Shown piece by piece: positions 1 to 14,400 of a DNA stretch of 64,000 bases. The notes under the pieces are model-generated. The model saw nothing but the letters and a program-made list of their open reading frames with translations. It was not told the origin of the DNA and ran no database searches. How positions within the stretch are numbered: the stretch's first letter is position 1; each line of letters begins with the position of its first letter. Where the stretch lies: positions 893,252 through 957,251 of the forward strand of contig VXBA01011249.1 in the NCBI GenBank assembly GCA_013399895.1. Reading direction: 5' to 3'. The stretch is from Serilophus lunatus (taxonomy: Eukaryota > Chordata > Aves > Passeriformes > Eurylaimidae). Made by a program: the position numbers and the translations under genes.

Positions 1-1519
1 GTTTAAATGACATTAACTTTTTCTCCAGGTCATCTGGATTATTGGTATAGGAAGAAAGGGTTAAAAATGCAGTGGTGGTTGGAATATATTAAGGGACATA
101 CCACTGCAAATCGATATTCACTGAAGTAATTTCCTCAGCATCCGTGTGACTGAGAGATGCTGGAGACAGTATAATGAACTAGACTTGGTTCAACCCAGTA
201 GACCATTTACAACTAGACAGATCATGTTTTCCTCTGCTGGAGAAGAAAGAGAGGATACATGTAAACAGTAGGTTTTTATGCATTGGTAAAGATTCTAAAT
301 AATTTGTAGTAATTATTGCAGGTTTCTAGATTATAGAAAAAGTAATAGAGCCAAAATTAGAAAAAAATTCTCTAATTTACCTGTTTACAAATGTGGGGTT
401 TTTTGGTGGTTATTTTTTATTTATTTGGTTGAGGTGTTTTTCTTTGATTTTTAGTGTTGTTTCTTTAGTGTGGTACCTACTACTGTATGTCCAGTGTTGT
501 CTTTATTGAGACTGTAGTCTATGCATGTGAGAAGTTATGTGCATACAAAATGTCAGCTCTGTGACTCCAGCCATTAGATGATTAAAATGCTGTTCAAAGA
601 AATACAGCATCAGATAGAAATTCACTCACTTAGAAAACATGCTGGAGGGATTAAGTTTGTCTCTTAATGAAATACAGAGATTTTTCAATTACCAGCAACA
701 AAATATAAGGTCAGTCAATAAAATACTCCTGCAGCCACGATGGCAGTGAAGCAATGAATGTTTCTGCAGTAACTGGAATGAAGAGAGGACATTCCAGAGG
801 TGTATGGGATAGAAGCAGACTGGAAAGGTCTACTCCTGTTTAACCTTTTGCTCTAAAAAGACCCCACCAAACATTAAAATAAAGTTGGCAAACTGACTTC
901 ATGGTAGAACATATAATTAATTTTTAAAAGTGAATGTTTCCAAAAAACCCTTGAAAAACATGTCATAGAGGTTTCCTACTGCAAGAGTCTTTTCCTCTGT
1001 TCTTGTGTATTGTGCTCAGATTTGTCTTGCTCATCTTCCCACCATTTCTCTTTGGTGTGGTTCTCCTACCAGATATGGCAATGAAGAGAAATGCAGGAGG
1101 TTTTATACTGCAGACTTAATATGTGGTTTAACCCCCTTTGCAATGAATAAAACATTAGCTGGATATGTTTGCCTAATGATTAGCCCTTAGCAATTGGCAT
1201 CTAGTGTTTCTTTGAGCTTAGCAATCAGCATTCGCTGACGTGAACGACAGGTTTTTACAATACCCTTTTTGATGTTTTCTTAAAATCAAGAGGGTCTCTG
1301 CAAGCAGTTATTTCTATATTTGTATGCTGGTCTGTTCCGTGGGAAAAGATGGGAGACAGGAGTTCTTGGTAGAGGTCCTATAGCCATATGTGTAAAGCCA
1401 CTGGAACCTCCTGGCAAATACTAACTAAACTGAAGGTTAGATGCATGAAATACAAGGTGCTGTATGTAAGTGGTAAAATATTATTTATATATATGTGCAT
1501 AAAATGATAGTTTGGTTGT

Positions 1520-1549
1520 AAATGATAACATAATAAATGATAACATAAA
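1520..1549. repeat. 15-bp tandem duplication
   Basis: Two adjacent copies of AAATGATAACATAAT (second copy ends AAA), at 1520-1534 and 1535-1549. It looks like a slippage product in intron sequence. Confidence 0.85.
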
Positions 1550-2029
1550 AATGTCAGTTGCTACCAAGATGAATCAGCACACTTAACATTTTTCATGCAC
1601 ATCCATGTGTGTTTCTTTAAAATACCATTTGTTAAAAATAATTCTGCAGATTATTTGCAGAGAAACCGGAGACAGAGGAATTTGAGGCCAAGCAATGTTG
1701 GGGAAGAAGGGGTTAAGAAAGAGGTGGGGGTAGTGGGGTCAAACTCCCACTGCTTTTGCTACACGTGTTACACTTGAGCAGGTCTGTACCACCACTGAGT
1801 AAGAGAAGCCTGCACAGAAATGTGGTTGTCAGCATTTTAATGTGGTCATAGAAGAAATTAATAGAATTCCATGATTCATCATTAGAAATAATTCAAAAGA
1901 GAAAAGCACTTTATTTTTACAGGCCATTGGTAAAACACTGTGTTCTTTCTTGTTTGGGTTATTTGTTTTCAAATTAGCACTGAATTTTCTGGAGTATGTC
2001 ATTTGGAGGTGATGTTTCAATGATACAGG

Positions 2030-2102
2030 CCTTTTTATTAATTGTATTATTAATACAAATGCATTGTTAATTATTAATAATTGTATTATTATTAATATTT
2101 AT
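2030..2102. repeat. AT-rich low-complexity tract with inverted TATTAAT words
   Basis: Almost pure A+T, built from alternating TATTAAT, ATTATTAAT and their complements, so it can fold on itself. It lies about 280 bp upstream of the exon at 2378. No function is evident; it is probably simple-sequence drift. Confidence 0.6.
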
Positions 2103-2377
2103 TGTGTGCTGTAGTACCTCTTCACCTTTTTTACTTCTCCGTTCCTGAAGCCTTTTCCTAGTTTGGTGGCATTCCAATGTATTTGAATGCCTGCGTCAGT
2201 ACAGCCGTTTATTTTGTTGCTTTGCTGTGAATTTTGGTATCTTTAAAGTATGGCAATGTTTGTTTTTATATTTTTAGTGTTAAAGTATATCTAGATCATT
2301 CTCTTGTAAATAACTTGCTACTTAATAAAAAAATGGAACTTTCTACAAAATAACCATTCTTCCTTATGTTTATATAG

Positions 2378-2441
2378 GGGAAAATGTAGTGTTGCACTTC
2401 TGAATGAGACAGAATCTGTGCTGTCATACCTGGAGAAAGAG
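2378..2441 (+). CDS. MTA3: MTA3 exon A: BAH domain, C-terminal part
   Basis: 64 bp. The first base completes an Arg codon begun in the previous exon; 21 codons follow (about residues 107-127), beginning [20 protein letters not shown]. This is the C-terminal part of the BAH (bromo-adjacent homology) domain, a chromatin-interaction module in MTA proteins. Acceptor TATATAG, donor GTAATG; it ends in phase 0. The segment [13 protein letters not shown] is typical of MTA3; MTA1 has TLLNETDVLSQYL. Confidence 0.95.
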
Positions 2442-5400
2442 GTAATGTCTTTTCTATTTGAGTGTTTGGTCATTTACAACTATTAATTAATATTATTAAT
2501 TATTATTCTTTTTATCAATTGGCAAACAATACTTTGAAAACCTTTTCTTGAATGATGGGTTAGAAAAATGTTGTTTTTGAAATCGGTTGTGTTTAACATT
2601 TTTGAGTAAAAATTTAATTGAGAGTCCTAAATTATGCATTTATTATGACTATATTTGTATTTAGAAAATAATTAATTTGAAGTAATTCTTATAGTCTCTT
2701 AGAGAAGAAAAATGTACAGAAGTTTTCCTGTGGCAGATACTTAAGGGAGAATTCACATGTTGGGGTTTTTTTAATTGTATGGAAAATATATTTCCTCAAC
2801 TTTCATTTCCCATGGAAAGTACTTAGGATGCTTATCTTTACCAGAGGGGAAGAAAATTCCCCAAGAATTTTAAAGATGATTGCAGTATGTAGTACAAAAT
2901 GCCCTCAGAATGAACTTATTTTTCTTTGGAGTGTCTTAATATAACATCGGGGAGACAGTGCTTTTGAAATGAAATTAGTGTTTTGTTATCTTTAAATTTC
3001 TACACCAAAACCACTGATGATTGGTAAAAATGTTACTGAAAACAGGACTTGGCCTGTGCTTCAGGTACTGGACAAGATTTGCCAATATTATTTTAGTGTC
3101 TGAAAAGGGTTTACACAGACGGTTGTTTAATGGTTTTTGAGACTAATTTATCATGCAAACTCAGTATGGTAGAGATACTTATGAGTAGAAACATGTTAAA
3201 TTAAGAAAGCAGTTAACATTTTTTTTTAATCCATGGATATATACAGATCTTTTAATTATTGCTCAGTTCTGAAATAAGTCCTAGTAATGAGACAAGTTTC
3301 ACTTAGGTTTTTAAAAGTAAACATCATGAAACGTCTGTATTAAATTAAAAGAAGATTTATGTAGCAAACCTTCCAAAATTTCAAATTTCCAAAAGGAAGG
3401 TGTTATAGGTTTAAAAGTTCAATTTTAAAAAGTGTTATGCTGTTGCACATGTCTTCTTTTTTAGGATACTTTTTTTTATTCATTGGTGTATGATCCATCA
3501 CTGAAAACACTTTTAGCAGACAAGGGAGAAATCAGAGTGGGGCCGAGGTATCAAGCAGATGTGCCAGATATGCTTGTGGAAGGTAAATGCATGATCTCTG
3601 TTCAGTGAAAAAAATAAAAATCTTCATCTTGCGATATTGCTAGTGCTGACTTTTCAACTGAACTAGTACATAGAGGCAGAGAGAGTAAAATGGTAGATGA
3701 ATGAAGATATTAGATGGTAGATATTATGAAGAAAGAAAAAAAAAGGATACCTACTTGAATAGCTGTTGAAAAGACAATGTCCAGTTCCATTTTGTGCATA
3801 AATGCAATTTAGGCATTTGATATTTGTTTATTTAATTGTATGGTCTGGGTCTTTATGGTATCTGGTTCTATGATATGGGTTCCATGAAGAGATGATGTTG
3901 AGGACCAACCCATTTTTTATAATAATAACATGGTAGTGAAACAAGTGAAAAATACATTTCTTCTCTTCCTTTTAAAACAGGCTATGGATAGAGAATATGT
4001 GTCTTAGTGTCTTCTTATTTTAAAATAAATGTCTTTCATCAAAGCATCTTATTTGTTTTGTAGCAAGTTTGAAACAAACGTTTCCAGCCTTGGCATAGTT
4101 TTAAAATCATTGATAATTTTTAAATTGTGGTTTTTTAATCTGAAATCTGGCACAACTACATGTACCTTAGTATTTTTCTATATAGGAACCATCATTTTAA
4201 AGAAAATTTCAAGTACAATGTTTATTGAATGTTTGAATGATGTTTAAGAACCATGAGCACCCATGTCTTAGGTTTGCAATTATGTTTACTTAATACATTT
4301 TAAAATTAGCTGGTTTCATCAGTGTACTGCACACTCTATACTGAATGCTAATAAAAGAAAAAGGTTTCCTCAGAAATATCTAGATGTAGATAATATTTTC
4401 AAAAATCTTGACATTTATTCCTTAATCAGAAAAGATTATGTGAGAAGAATATCACTTGCAGGAGACTCAAGGAGTTCTGAATGTTCCGAATATATATTTT
4501 TGTAACTTTAAATGTGATTTTCATTCATAGTGGATTGCTTTTTTTTTGCTGCTATACTTTCTTTTTTATAAAAAAGAGCATTATTTCTAATTTCTACAGA
4601 GCTTATTTAATAAATGTATAGAACAAGAATATTTGATTTCTGGCAAGTGGCAGGTTATTTTGCAATGAATGCTGTTTAGTAGATCACTCACATTATTGTT
4701 CTGACTTTTAATAACCAGAAATAAACTATAGCAAGTCATTTCCAGGTTTGTTTATAAGGTGTACATATTTGTTTCAGAACAAGTTTATGAATGTAATGTG
4801 ATACACTGCTATTCTTGCTGTAGAATGTAGCTGCCTTAAGGAAAAAAATATTTATATAGATTCATATGCTCAAGAGGAAAGTTTGTCAGAGGATTAAGAG
4901 AAAATGACTGTCTCAATGGGTGCATCAGGTAGCTAGAAAGTACAGATGTGATTGCAAAGTAGCTGATTGAACTGTAGGGTTTTCAGGACCAGCAGGAGTT
5001 GTCTGCCAGGCAGGAAGTCTTTTGCTATTGAATTCTGCTTACTTAAATTACTAAAGGCAGGACCGAATTATGAAATGGTGAATATTACATATAAAGTAAA
5101 CATTTTCCTGTTGAAATTTTATTTATTTGATTTTTTTCTAAAGTTAAATTCCGTATTTTTATTCATATTTATTTACATTTGTAATTAAATCCTTGATATA
5201 GTTAAATGAGTAGATGATCTCTCTCTTACATCATGAAGACAGGATTTCACTGTGTTACTGTCTTCTTTTTCTCACGTCTTGTTAATCCCCAAAGTACAAT
5301 AAGTGGTGCAGTCTCCTTGCTGTCTTTAGTAGGAAATAATAATCCATCAAAGTTGAGAACCACCAAGCCCATGATCTTGTTGGTAAATGGAGCACTTGGC

Positions 5401-8400
5401 AGTTTAGCTGGACTAATCTACACTTATTTCAAGTGGCTGGTGAAAAAAAGAGTTTGGTTTTGGGAGGATAAAAATATCTGAATTATGGTAGTTTTGACTG
5501 ATTGTTATCTAATGTTTCCATAGCCCTCTGACCTCCAAGGAAAAACAAAAGATGATTCAGCTGTTACTGTTTCTTTATGCACCATGATGGCCTGGAAGTT
5601 TATCCGTTCACTGTCAGGCCTTTTCATTAATGAAAACAAATCTAAACAATGTTTGAAATTAATAGAATAAAGCAGTTACATTCAGAATTCATGGGATTGT
5701 GTGAAGATTTTGAATCTTCATGTAAATTTTTCAGCCAGTATGAAGTGGCTAATGATCTGCATCTCCAAATTTTTATGCTATAATGTATGACTCTAAAACT
5801 AATAGTCTAGAGCAATCACCTTAAATTAAAAGAAAGAATTTAGACACCTTCCAGTCAGTTAGGAAAAATCAGATTTTATATCATGTAATAATAGTATTGT
5901 GTAGTAAAATAGAAGGCATTGCTAAATTTATTTACACAAAATATGTCTTCTAGCGTAAGGGAAGAATAATTTTTTTGAAGGTGTTTGATAGGCATATTTT
6001 ATGTTTACAGAAAATCCCCAAACCCATTAAAAAAATAGAAAAATTAAAGATTTGCACACCATCAGTTTATTTTCCAAGTTACTAGCATGTAAATCCGATT
6101 CATATGACTGAAGACATGATCCTTCTGCCAGTTCAGATTAGCTTCCAGAAGACCAGTCACAATGTGGCTGAAAAATATGGTCATAAGCACTAAGTTATTT
6201 TGATGTAAATATATTGATAACTTATTTTCTGTCTGAATGGACTACTGTTTTTTTTGTTGTTGTTGGGGTTTTTTTAGTGTTTATTGAAAAATTATGTGCA
6301 TTTTTTTTGTAGGAATAGTTTTTGGTTTTTTTCATTTATTGATGTTACCATTTTTGCATTCTTGAGTAAAACATATTGTAAAACTGTATGTTTAGGCCAA
6401 ACTCTGGATAATGCAGCATATCTTCTTCCCCCTGCCCCATATTGGATTACTTTCTATTTATCTTTTGAAATTAATTAATAAATATTGATTTATTAAAATC
6501 AATATACATAACAACGTATTCTAGATTCAGCTGTCTTTCCAGTTTAAGATACATTGAATCATAAATCCTTTACACAATGATAGTAAACAAGTATAAAAAA
6601 GTTTAAATGATGAAAATGCATAAGCCTTGTGTATCTGTGCCCCTTTTTCTTAGTAATGGCTTAGCTAAATTGCTTAGATTTAGTGGAGACTAACTTTGGA
6701 GAAAGAGCAGATCAAATTTCTTTCAGCAGTCTCTTGCCACTTTTGTTATCAACATCCTTGGGAGTAAAACATGAGAGTAAAAGCTTCAAATTTGAATGAT
6801 GTTACAGTTAAGTGAAAGAAACCCTTTCTTCCCCCCTCAGTGCCAAGTGTTCCATTTTGTCTAGACTCTAGTTTGAGGATTTTAAAAGCCTTTTTAGTTG
6901 CTTTTAGTGCAACTACAGCGTTGACTCAGATTTAGGCTAATAGTGCACGGAAGAAGGTTCTTCCTTTGTTTTAATGATATTTTCTCCAGTGGCTTATTCT
7001 GTGGATGTAGCAGTTGTTTATTTTCAAATCTGCTTCCAGATTTGGGCTAACTTTCTTCTCCTCTGTGCAAAGCAAGAATAAAAAGGTTTGCGTCTGAGAA
7101 CCAAAAGCATGAATTTGGACAAAGAGTAACTTGTTTCGAGCACCTGGACTCTACAGTACAGTAGCAAGGTACCTGGTTCTCTGCATGTGATGGCCAGAAG
7201 CTGCTGTCTGCATCCACCTACTGTATTTGGTCAACAGCTTATGAAATACATGACTACAAAGTTCAACAAACAAAACAAAAAAACCTGAAACAAAGGAAAA
7301 AACCCCCCTATTGATTCTTTTCTCACAATTTTAAAATCCTTTTTTTTTTTTTTTAAATTCTGGCATTCCAACCAGTATGGTTCAGCAGTGGAACTACTGA
7401 CACAGTGACAGGTGGTCTTACATGGTTGGCTAAAAAGCAGAGAATGACAGAGAGAAAAGTGCTAGCATAGTATTAGGGATATCACTTCTAGAGTAGGATC
7501 TTTCTTAAGAAGTAGGATTTTTGTCTTTTGCTGTACAGGATTTCATTTAATGCATGATTTTCTGTCATATGACTACACTGGTCTTTCTGCCTCATGCATG
7601 CTATGGTAGGCCTAATTATAATTGCCATACAAGGTAAATGCATTTATACAAAGTAAAATGCATGGCAGTTTTGCTAAACAAATACAGTCAAAGTGGTGTT
7701 GCAGATAGGGAAGCCAGTTGTTTACAGTAATCTCATTGGCCAAATCAGTAATTTTTTAAGTAATGCTTACTTTCATTTATTCATAGGGCTGTGAATTAGG
7801 TGGAGAGGATGCAGCAAAGGCAAAATAGGTCAATAATTGGTTCTCTATTAAAACTTCTGAAGCAAAGGATATCTTCTAAATAGTTCTAAGAAAAAACTTT
7901 ATTGTTACTGCTTTCTGGTCCATCACATGGAAATCTAGTTGAAACTATTTGCAGTAACTAAAAATACTCCACCAAACAAAAAACCCACTAAATTCTACTT
8001 TCAAGAAGACTAACACAATTTATGGAAACTATTTCCTATTATTTTAAATAAAATTAGAGAATAACTGTCAAAATAAATTTTCTAACGTTACATTTGTCTT
8101 GTGAATAATGAATGAACTGTTTGTGTACCACGATTTGGTAGAACAGTCTTGTGTTACACAATGTAACATGATTAAGTGTTGAAATCGTCATTTTCAAGAA
8201 AACTCAGCCCACCAGTATAGGAACAACCATGCTGAATCAGACCATCATCTGTTTATCCATGCAGAAGATCTCGTCTCTTGTGATTTCTTACTTTTCTTAA
8301 AACTTATTTAAAGCCTATTAGAGATCCAATAGGCTGTCATATTGAACTTCCTTATGTATCTTTATGATCTTTTTGCAGAATTTCAGTAATTATGTTAGGT

Positions 8401-11400
8401 GTGATTTTTTTTTTCCTTTTTAAAAGGCCTGCTGACCTATCCCCAGTGTACTTTTGTTGCAATTTCTACTAATCTGGTTAGTATAGCTGTGAGCCTTGGC
8501 AGTGCTTAGTTACCCACACTTTTTCTTCAGCCCACATTCTCTCTTTCACATCTCAGATACAACACAAATGAATTTCAATTCATGTTTTGTTACTAGTTGC
8601 TATTGTATCCCTGAGATCTTGTGGAAATTTTGAGAGGATGCTTGTCCAAACTCAAGTAACTAGTTACTGTTCATATTGTGTAATTGTTCTGTAATCTCTC
8701 CTACAAATGCTTTACTTTAAGGTAGATCTTTTGGGTCTCTTGTAAAGTATGTGAATATCTTTAATTTTGTCTAGTCATCACAAATGCAGAAAACTAATTT
8801 GGTTTCTCTTCCAACAGTTAATTTGAACTTTCATGTCAATGTCATGGACCTTTAGGTAGTTTATAGACCTGTGATTCTGTTGATGGTCTGAGAATACTTT
8901 AGTCATTTGAATGCCCTCTGAATTTTGAACAATGTTGTCGCAAATATGGGGCTGAATAAGAAGAATGACATGAAAAAATTACTCCCACATCTGGTAATGT
9001 GTCTCAATGACAAGGACCATTTTCTTCCTCTGTGGCATGTGATACCCTTGGGTTTTGGGTTTTTTTCCTAGCTGAAGGGAAAATTATGACATATGAAGGT
9101 ACTTCTATTCATCTATTTCATAAATGTTTGAAACTCACACGTGTATGAAATTCATCTGGGTGTGAAGGATATGAGAGGAGCAGCTTTGTGGGAAAGGCCC
9201 TGGAGTACTTGGTAGATATCAAGAGGATGTAAGCTGGCAGTGGGCTCTGGTAGTGAAGGAGGCAATCTGGCACATATCCAGTAGATCAAGGGTGATGATC
9301 ATTCCCCTTTACTGAGCACCCATTAGATCCCATCTACATTCTGCATTCGGGTTTGGGTCCCTCAATATGGGAAAGTTATTGATGATAAACTGAACTAAGT
9401 TCATTGGAGATCATCGCACTTGTTAGGGCTACAGCATTTGCCTGGCAAGGACAGGCTGAGTGAATTGATCTTATGCAACTTGGAGAAGAGGTGGCTTCAT
9501 GGGAGGAGAACAACAGCAGTCCCCCTGGGGCTGGGAGGGGGAGATTGCTGAAAAGACAGACAGGTTCTTGAAAAGGGTGTGTAGTGGGAGGATGAGATAA
9601 AGCAGTCATAACTTTCAATAAGAAGTTTAGAATGGCCATGAGCAGAATTTTTTTTTTCTCAGGTGGTTGAACAAGTACCCAGGGAGGTTGTGTCTTTTCT
9701 GTCCTTAAAAGTCCTCAAGACCCAAGTAGATACCAGCTCTGGTCTGATCTCACAGCTGAACCTGCTTTGAGGAGTGGACAGTTGTTTAATCAAAGATGAT
9801 CTTAGGCCTCATCTTTTTCTGTGCTTACCTACCGTCATTCAATTAAGAGAAACCTCAAACTGCTGCTTAGTCACCTTCCCTCTAGTGATGATGCTGGGTA
9901 GTAAATAACTTCTTTGTGTTCAGTCATTGCCATTAGCATGCTCAGTTTCATGTGACTTTTCCATAAAGGCTTAAGACAATATGTTGAGCTTTTAGCAAAT
10001 CTCAGTCTAAAAATAAGAGGAGCACCTGAAGATTAGGCAGTGGAAACACTAATGTTAAGCTAACAGCATTAATACCTACCAATAATACCTTCATCCTGGC
10101 CTGCATCAAGAATAGTGTTGCCAGTAGGTCCAGGGAAGTTATCCTTCCCTTGTATTTGGCACTGGTTAGGCCACAGCTCGAGCACTGTGTCCAGTTCTGG
10201 ACCCCTCAGTTTAAGAAGGATATTGAGTTGCTGGAGCGTGTCCAGAGAAGGGCAACGAGGATGGTGAGGGGGCTGGAGCACAAGCCCTAGGAGGAACGGC
10301 TGAGGGAGCTGGGATTGTTCAGCCTGGAGAAGAGGAGGCTCAGGGGTGACCTTATTGCTGTCTGTAACTGCCTGAAAGGAGGTTGTAGTCAGGCGGGGAT
10401 GGGTCTCTTCTCTCAGGGTCCCAGTGACAGAATGAGAGGACACAGTCTTAGGCTGCATCAGAGGAGGTTTAGGTTGGATATCAGGAGGAACTTTTTCACA
10501 GTGAGAGTGATCTCCCACTGGAATGGGCTTCCCAGGGAGGTGGTGGAGTCACCGTCCCTGGATGTGTTTAAGGATAGGTTGGATGATGAACTTAGTGGTA
10601 TGGTTTAGATGGTTTAAATGGTTTAGATGGTATAGATGTTAGACTGATGTTGGGTAAGTTGTTAACCTAGGTAAAGGTTGGATTTGATGATCTCCATGGT
10701 CTTTTCCAACCTTATTAATTCTGTGTGTGTAAAGCTTTTCAGTATAATTAGATTATAATACTGCAATATAAGAAAAAAATATAACATATGTATACTATGA
10801 GTCACTTAACAGAACAGCTACTAACCTTTAAAATTTTGTTTTTCTTGTAAAAATGTGGGATAATTTTTAAGATTTAGTACAAAGCCGCCAGCTTGAAAGT
10901 AGATCGTACAGGGACTTAACTCTGAACTTTCTCTACTTGTCTTAAGTTGTTCAGGTGTTTGAAGGGTGTCTTTGGACACACAAAGATTTCCAGTCTCTGT
11001 TATCCTGGGCAGCATCACAGTGGCAGCTGTCCACAATTAGAACACAACCAATTCACATGTTTATCTGAACAGTGGGAAGTGCCTGGGTAGGAATGCAAGT
11101 TAATTGCCTGTGTGTAGCAGCAGCTTCTGTCAGCTTATCCAGCTCTGCTTCTCATGACTGCTGTAAGGATTCTGAGTGCTGAGTGAGTCAAGCAGAGCCA
11201 GAGATCACTAAACAAAACAGGGACATGTCGGAGAGGGAAATGAGAGGATGTTAAGGTTGATTTGGGAAGTGAGTTTTTTGTTTCCATGTGGAGGTATATG
11301 AAGGAGAGAATTGTCAACAGATTGTTAAGTGTGATGTGGAGTGATTCAGTTTAAAGGTTTATCTAGAGAGCTGGCTGCTAGTCCTATTTGAGTACTGCCA

Positions 11401-14400
11401 CCAGCAATGGCAGAGACTGTTTGCAAGTCTCTCTTTTAATTAGCCTTAAGGAGGGATAATCTTAGAGCTACTGTTAGGGGGATGTCTGTGTACTGCTGCA
11501 CGCAGTTTTTCTTATGCTAATGGTCCCTCCCAGCTGCAGTCCTGTTCCCAGGCCAGTGCTGCTTATCTCTTGCATCGGGATTTACAAGGAGACCACTGTC
11601 GTCTAGGGAATTCTTTATAGAACGGGGATCTGACAGAATTAGGTACTCTTTGGCCATTTACAGCAATAAACCAAGAACGTGGAGTGGGCAAGGAAGGGGA
11701 CTGCACCCTTACTAAGACATACAGTGGAATTAGATTCTCTGAAATGGAGGAAGAAGCAGCCTGTAGGCAGATGTCCTATTCAAAGCTTTTTTTTTTTTTC
11801 CTTCTAGTAAACAAAATTGTAAACTATACTCAAAGTATCAATATAAAAAGCCAGAGTCTCCCTTGCACATCTGAAAATACCCAGAGAGCTCCTAGAAATA
11901 GCACTTGCTCTGCAGTTGGCTCCATTTTTGAAGCCAAGGCATTTTAGAGTTGAAGCAGTTAGAGTAGCTAAGCACTTGAAGGGAAACAGTTGGAGAAATC
12001 TAAGCTGCAAATTTTGGATGATCTACAGAGAATTTATATCCAAAGTTTCTAAAATGTTTCTGTTTTGAAAAAGAATTAATTCCTTTACAGGTGTTTTCTA
12101 TCTTTTCTGTATTTGTGCTTCTTACTGCAACTGTCTTGTAAGAGCATGAGGATTTTAATAGACCAGACATATCAAATGGAAATTATTAAACTCAGAGTTC
12201 AAGCCTTTAGACATGGTTGCAAGTAAGGAGACAGATGAGAAACTTACCTACATTCTTTTTGATTGTTTAATATTATGAAAATTCAGGATGTTTAGACTTG
12301 GTGTATTGTATTTTATTGTTCTTTACATGCTTCCAGTATGCACAATTTTTAAAAATTTACTTAATAAATAAAAAATTTTCAATGAATAGCGAAGCCCAAC
12401 TGTAATCTCATGAGGAGGGATCTGTCCTATTGCTTCTTGGTACATAATACTCCCATTTATTGTATTAATCATTGCTGAATTTGAAAATCACTCATACAGC
12501 CAGATATCTGCAGGAGCAATTTGAATGGTACATCTGATTCTCATGTCAAAAGTCTTTGTGCTAGATTATCTCTGTCAGCATGGCCATAGTTGCAATGATT
12601 TAAATCTGTTGTAAGAAGATAAAAATTTGTGCCTTTTTAAAAATGGTCAATATTGAATATAAATTTTTCCAAAAATATTTCGATATTTCAGTTAAAAATT
12701 GGACAGCCAGAGACTCTGAAGACAGATAATGAGAAATGTCTGAAAGGATAAACAAATACTGTGTCTTATTTTCTGAAAACTGATAGGGGACACTATGGTC
12801 TCTAATTTGTGCTAGGTGATCAGTTTTACAATTGCTGGGTATGAACTGGATGCATTAACATAATATGCAGTTCTTAGAAAATAAAATTCAGAAAATACTA
12901 CCCCTTTTACCCAGAGAAGGTGTCAATAGCAGCAGTTTTAGATGTTTGTGGAAAAAACTTTGTCAAGCATAAAGTAATTTTTGGATGAGGTGCAGGAACC
13001 AGCATGTCTAGGTGCTTGCACACCTCTCTTGTTCTACCTATGGCAATTTGGGAGTTTACAGTCGTTTGTCTGAAACCAGTTTTCCTTTCAGTTTGAGCTG
13101 ACCTTACTGGGATCTAGACAGCAGAAAGCAAAGCTCAAATTCTGACGCCAATACTACATTTAGGAGCAAATATAAAAGAAGATGTTTACTCCTAGCTTAC
13201 ATTCGATTCTAGATGCCCAGGTACATTATAGAAATTTATTCGACCAAGTCAGTGTGAAGTTTTGTATTTGTCAGAAATTCTGGTACCTTAGAAGCAAAAT
13301 AATTGATAATTTCAAAATATTGGGTCAGAAGATGTCAGAAGCAGAGGGATCTTTGGGAGTAATTGATTCAACTATAAGATGGTGTCTTTCTTTTTTAATT
13401 AATTTTTCAAAAGGAATGCGTTGAACAAAAGATACAGGAAGCAGATTTAGGAGTTCCTATTTGTGGAAGCTGCAATGAAATGCCAGACATAAAAGGTGTG
13501 GTGGTGTTACCTGAGTAAGACTTACCTTTTTGGTCAGAGTAGAAAAATGTTGCCTAGACTTGATTCATCTCAGCTGAAAATTGATATCTAAAATGGATAT
13601 CTAAAATAGATATTTAAGGTTAGATGAGTAGAATCTTGACAAATAATAAAACTTCTGTTTATATATTCACATATATTTTGTTCTCAAAAAGAGTTTCTGT
13701 TGGTTGCACTTTTGACTTAGAAAAAAATTTAACTCAATAATACCTTCTAAAAGAAGGAGCTGTTTCTTGAGAGCCATTTTAAATATGGTAGTCACTTGTC
13801 AGATTCGCAGATATTTTTTGTCATTATTAAACTCAGTAATGTAAATTTTGCGTAAATAACTGTCAATTGCTCACTCACCACAAACAATAAAATAATCTTT
13901 ACGATGTTATTCATGTCAAATAATAATATCCTGTGCATCAGTCTTGCCAATCTGACTTCTAGGGAGTTGGGTTAGTGATTTATATGCTGGGCAATTAAAT
14001 GCATGTTTTTAGGCTTTTATCAGTTTTACTATAAATTAAAAAAAAACAAAACACGTGTAAATGGCCTCTTTGTGTTTGTTTTCAGTAAAGACTTTGCTTC
14101 TGCCTAACCATGCAGTTGCAAGGAAAATCTGTAGTTTGGGGTTGCAGCCACATATGCTATAAAAGCTCAGTTACTTATTTGAGGCTTTTCATTATAAACC
14201 ATAATGTTTTATGAAGTCTTTTCAGTGAAGTTACTTAATTCTTGTTCCGTTTCAGTACCATTTGCTGTGGTATTAAGTGCATGTATAATTTGGATCACTC
14301 AATTACGTGGATCAAGTTGGTTCTTTTATTCCTTATATACCTCCTATACTTACACTATTCCTGTATACTATGGTAATGGAAACTTCTGAGCTTCAGTTCT

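Larger units (their letters stand above)
1..2377 (+). other. Intron of MTA3 upstream of the first visible exon
   Basis: Non-coding AT-rich sequence. The exon expected immediately upstream, ending in the BAH-domain segment before the Arg-Gly junction, is not here, so the window opens inside an intron. It holds a 15-bp tandem duplication (1520-1549) and an AT-rich tract at about 2030-2102. The open reading frames of about 60 codons seen here have no recognisable content. The 3' end is a normal acceptor, TATATAG, at 2377. Confidence 0.8.

Noticed and set aside
29..120. TTTTCTCCAG at the window start as a splice acceptor for an upstream exon
   Set aside because: The following sequence does not encode the BAH segment that should precede exon A and hits stops early.
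10069..10518. 149-codon minus-strand frame
   Set aside because: It is the antisense of the CR1 ORF2 end, which explains the sequence fully.
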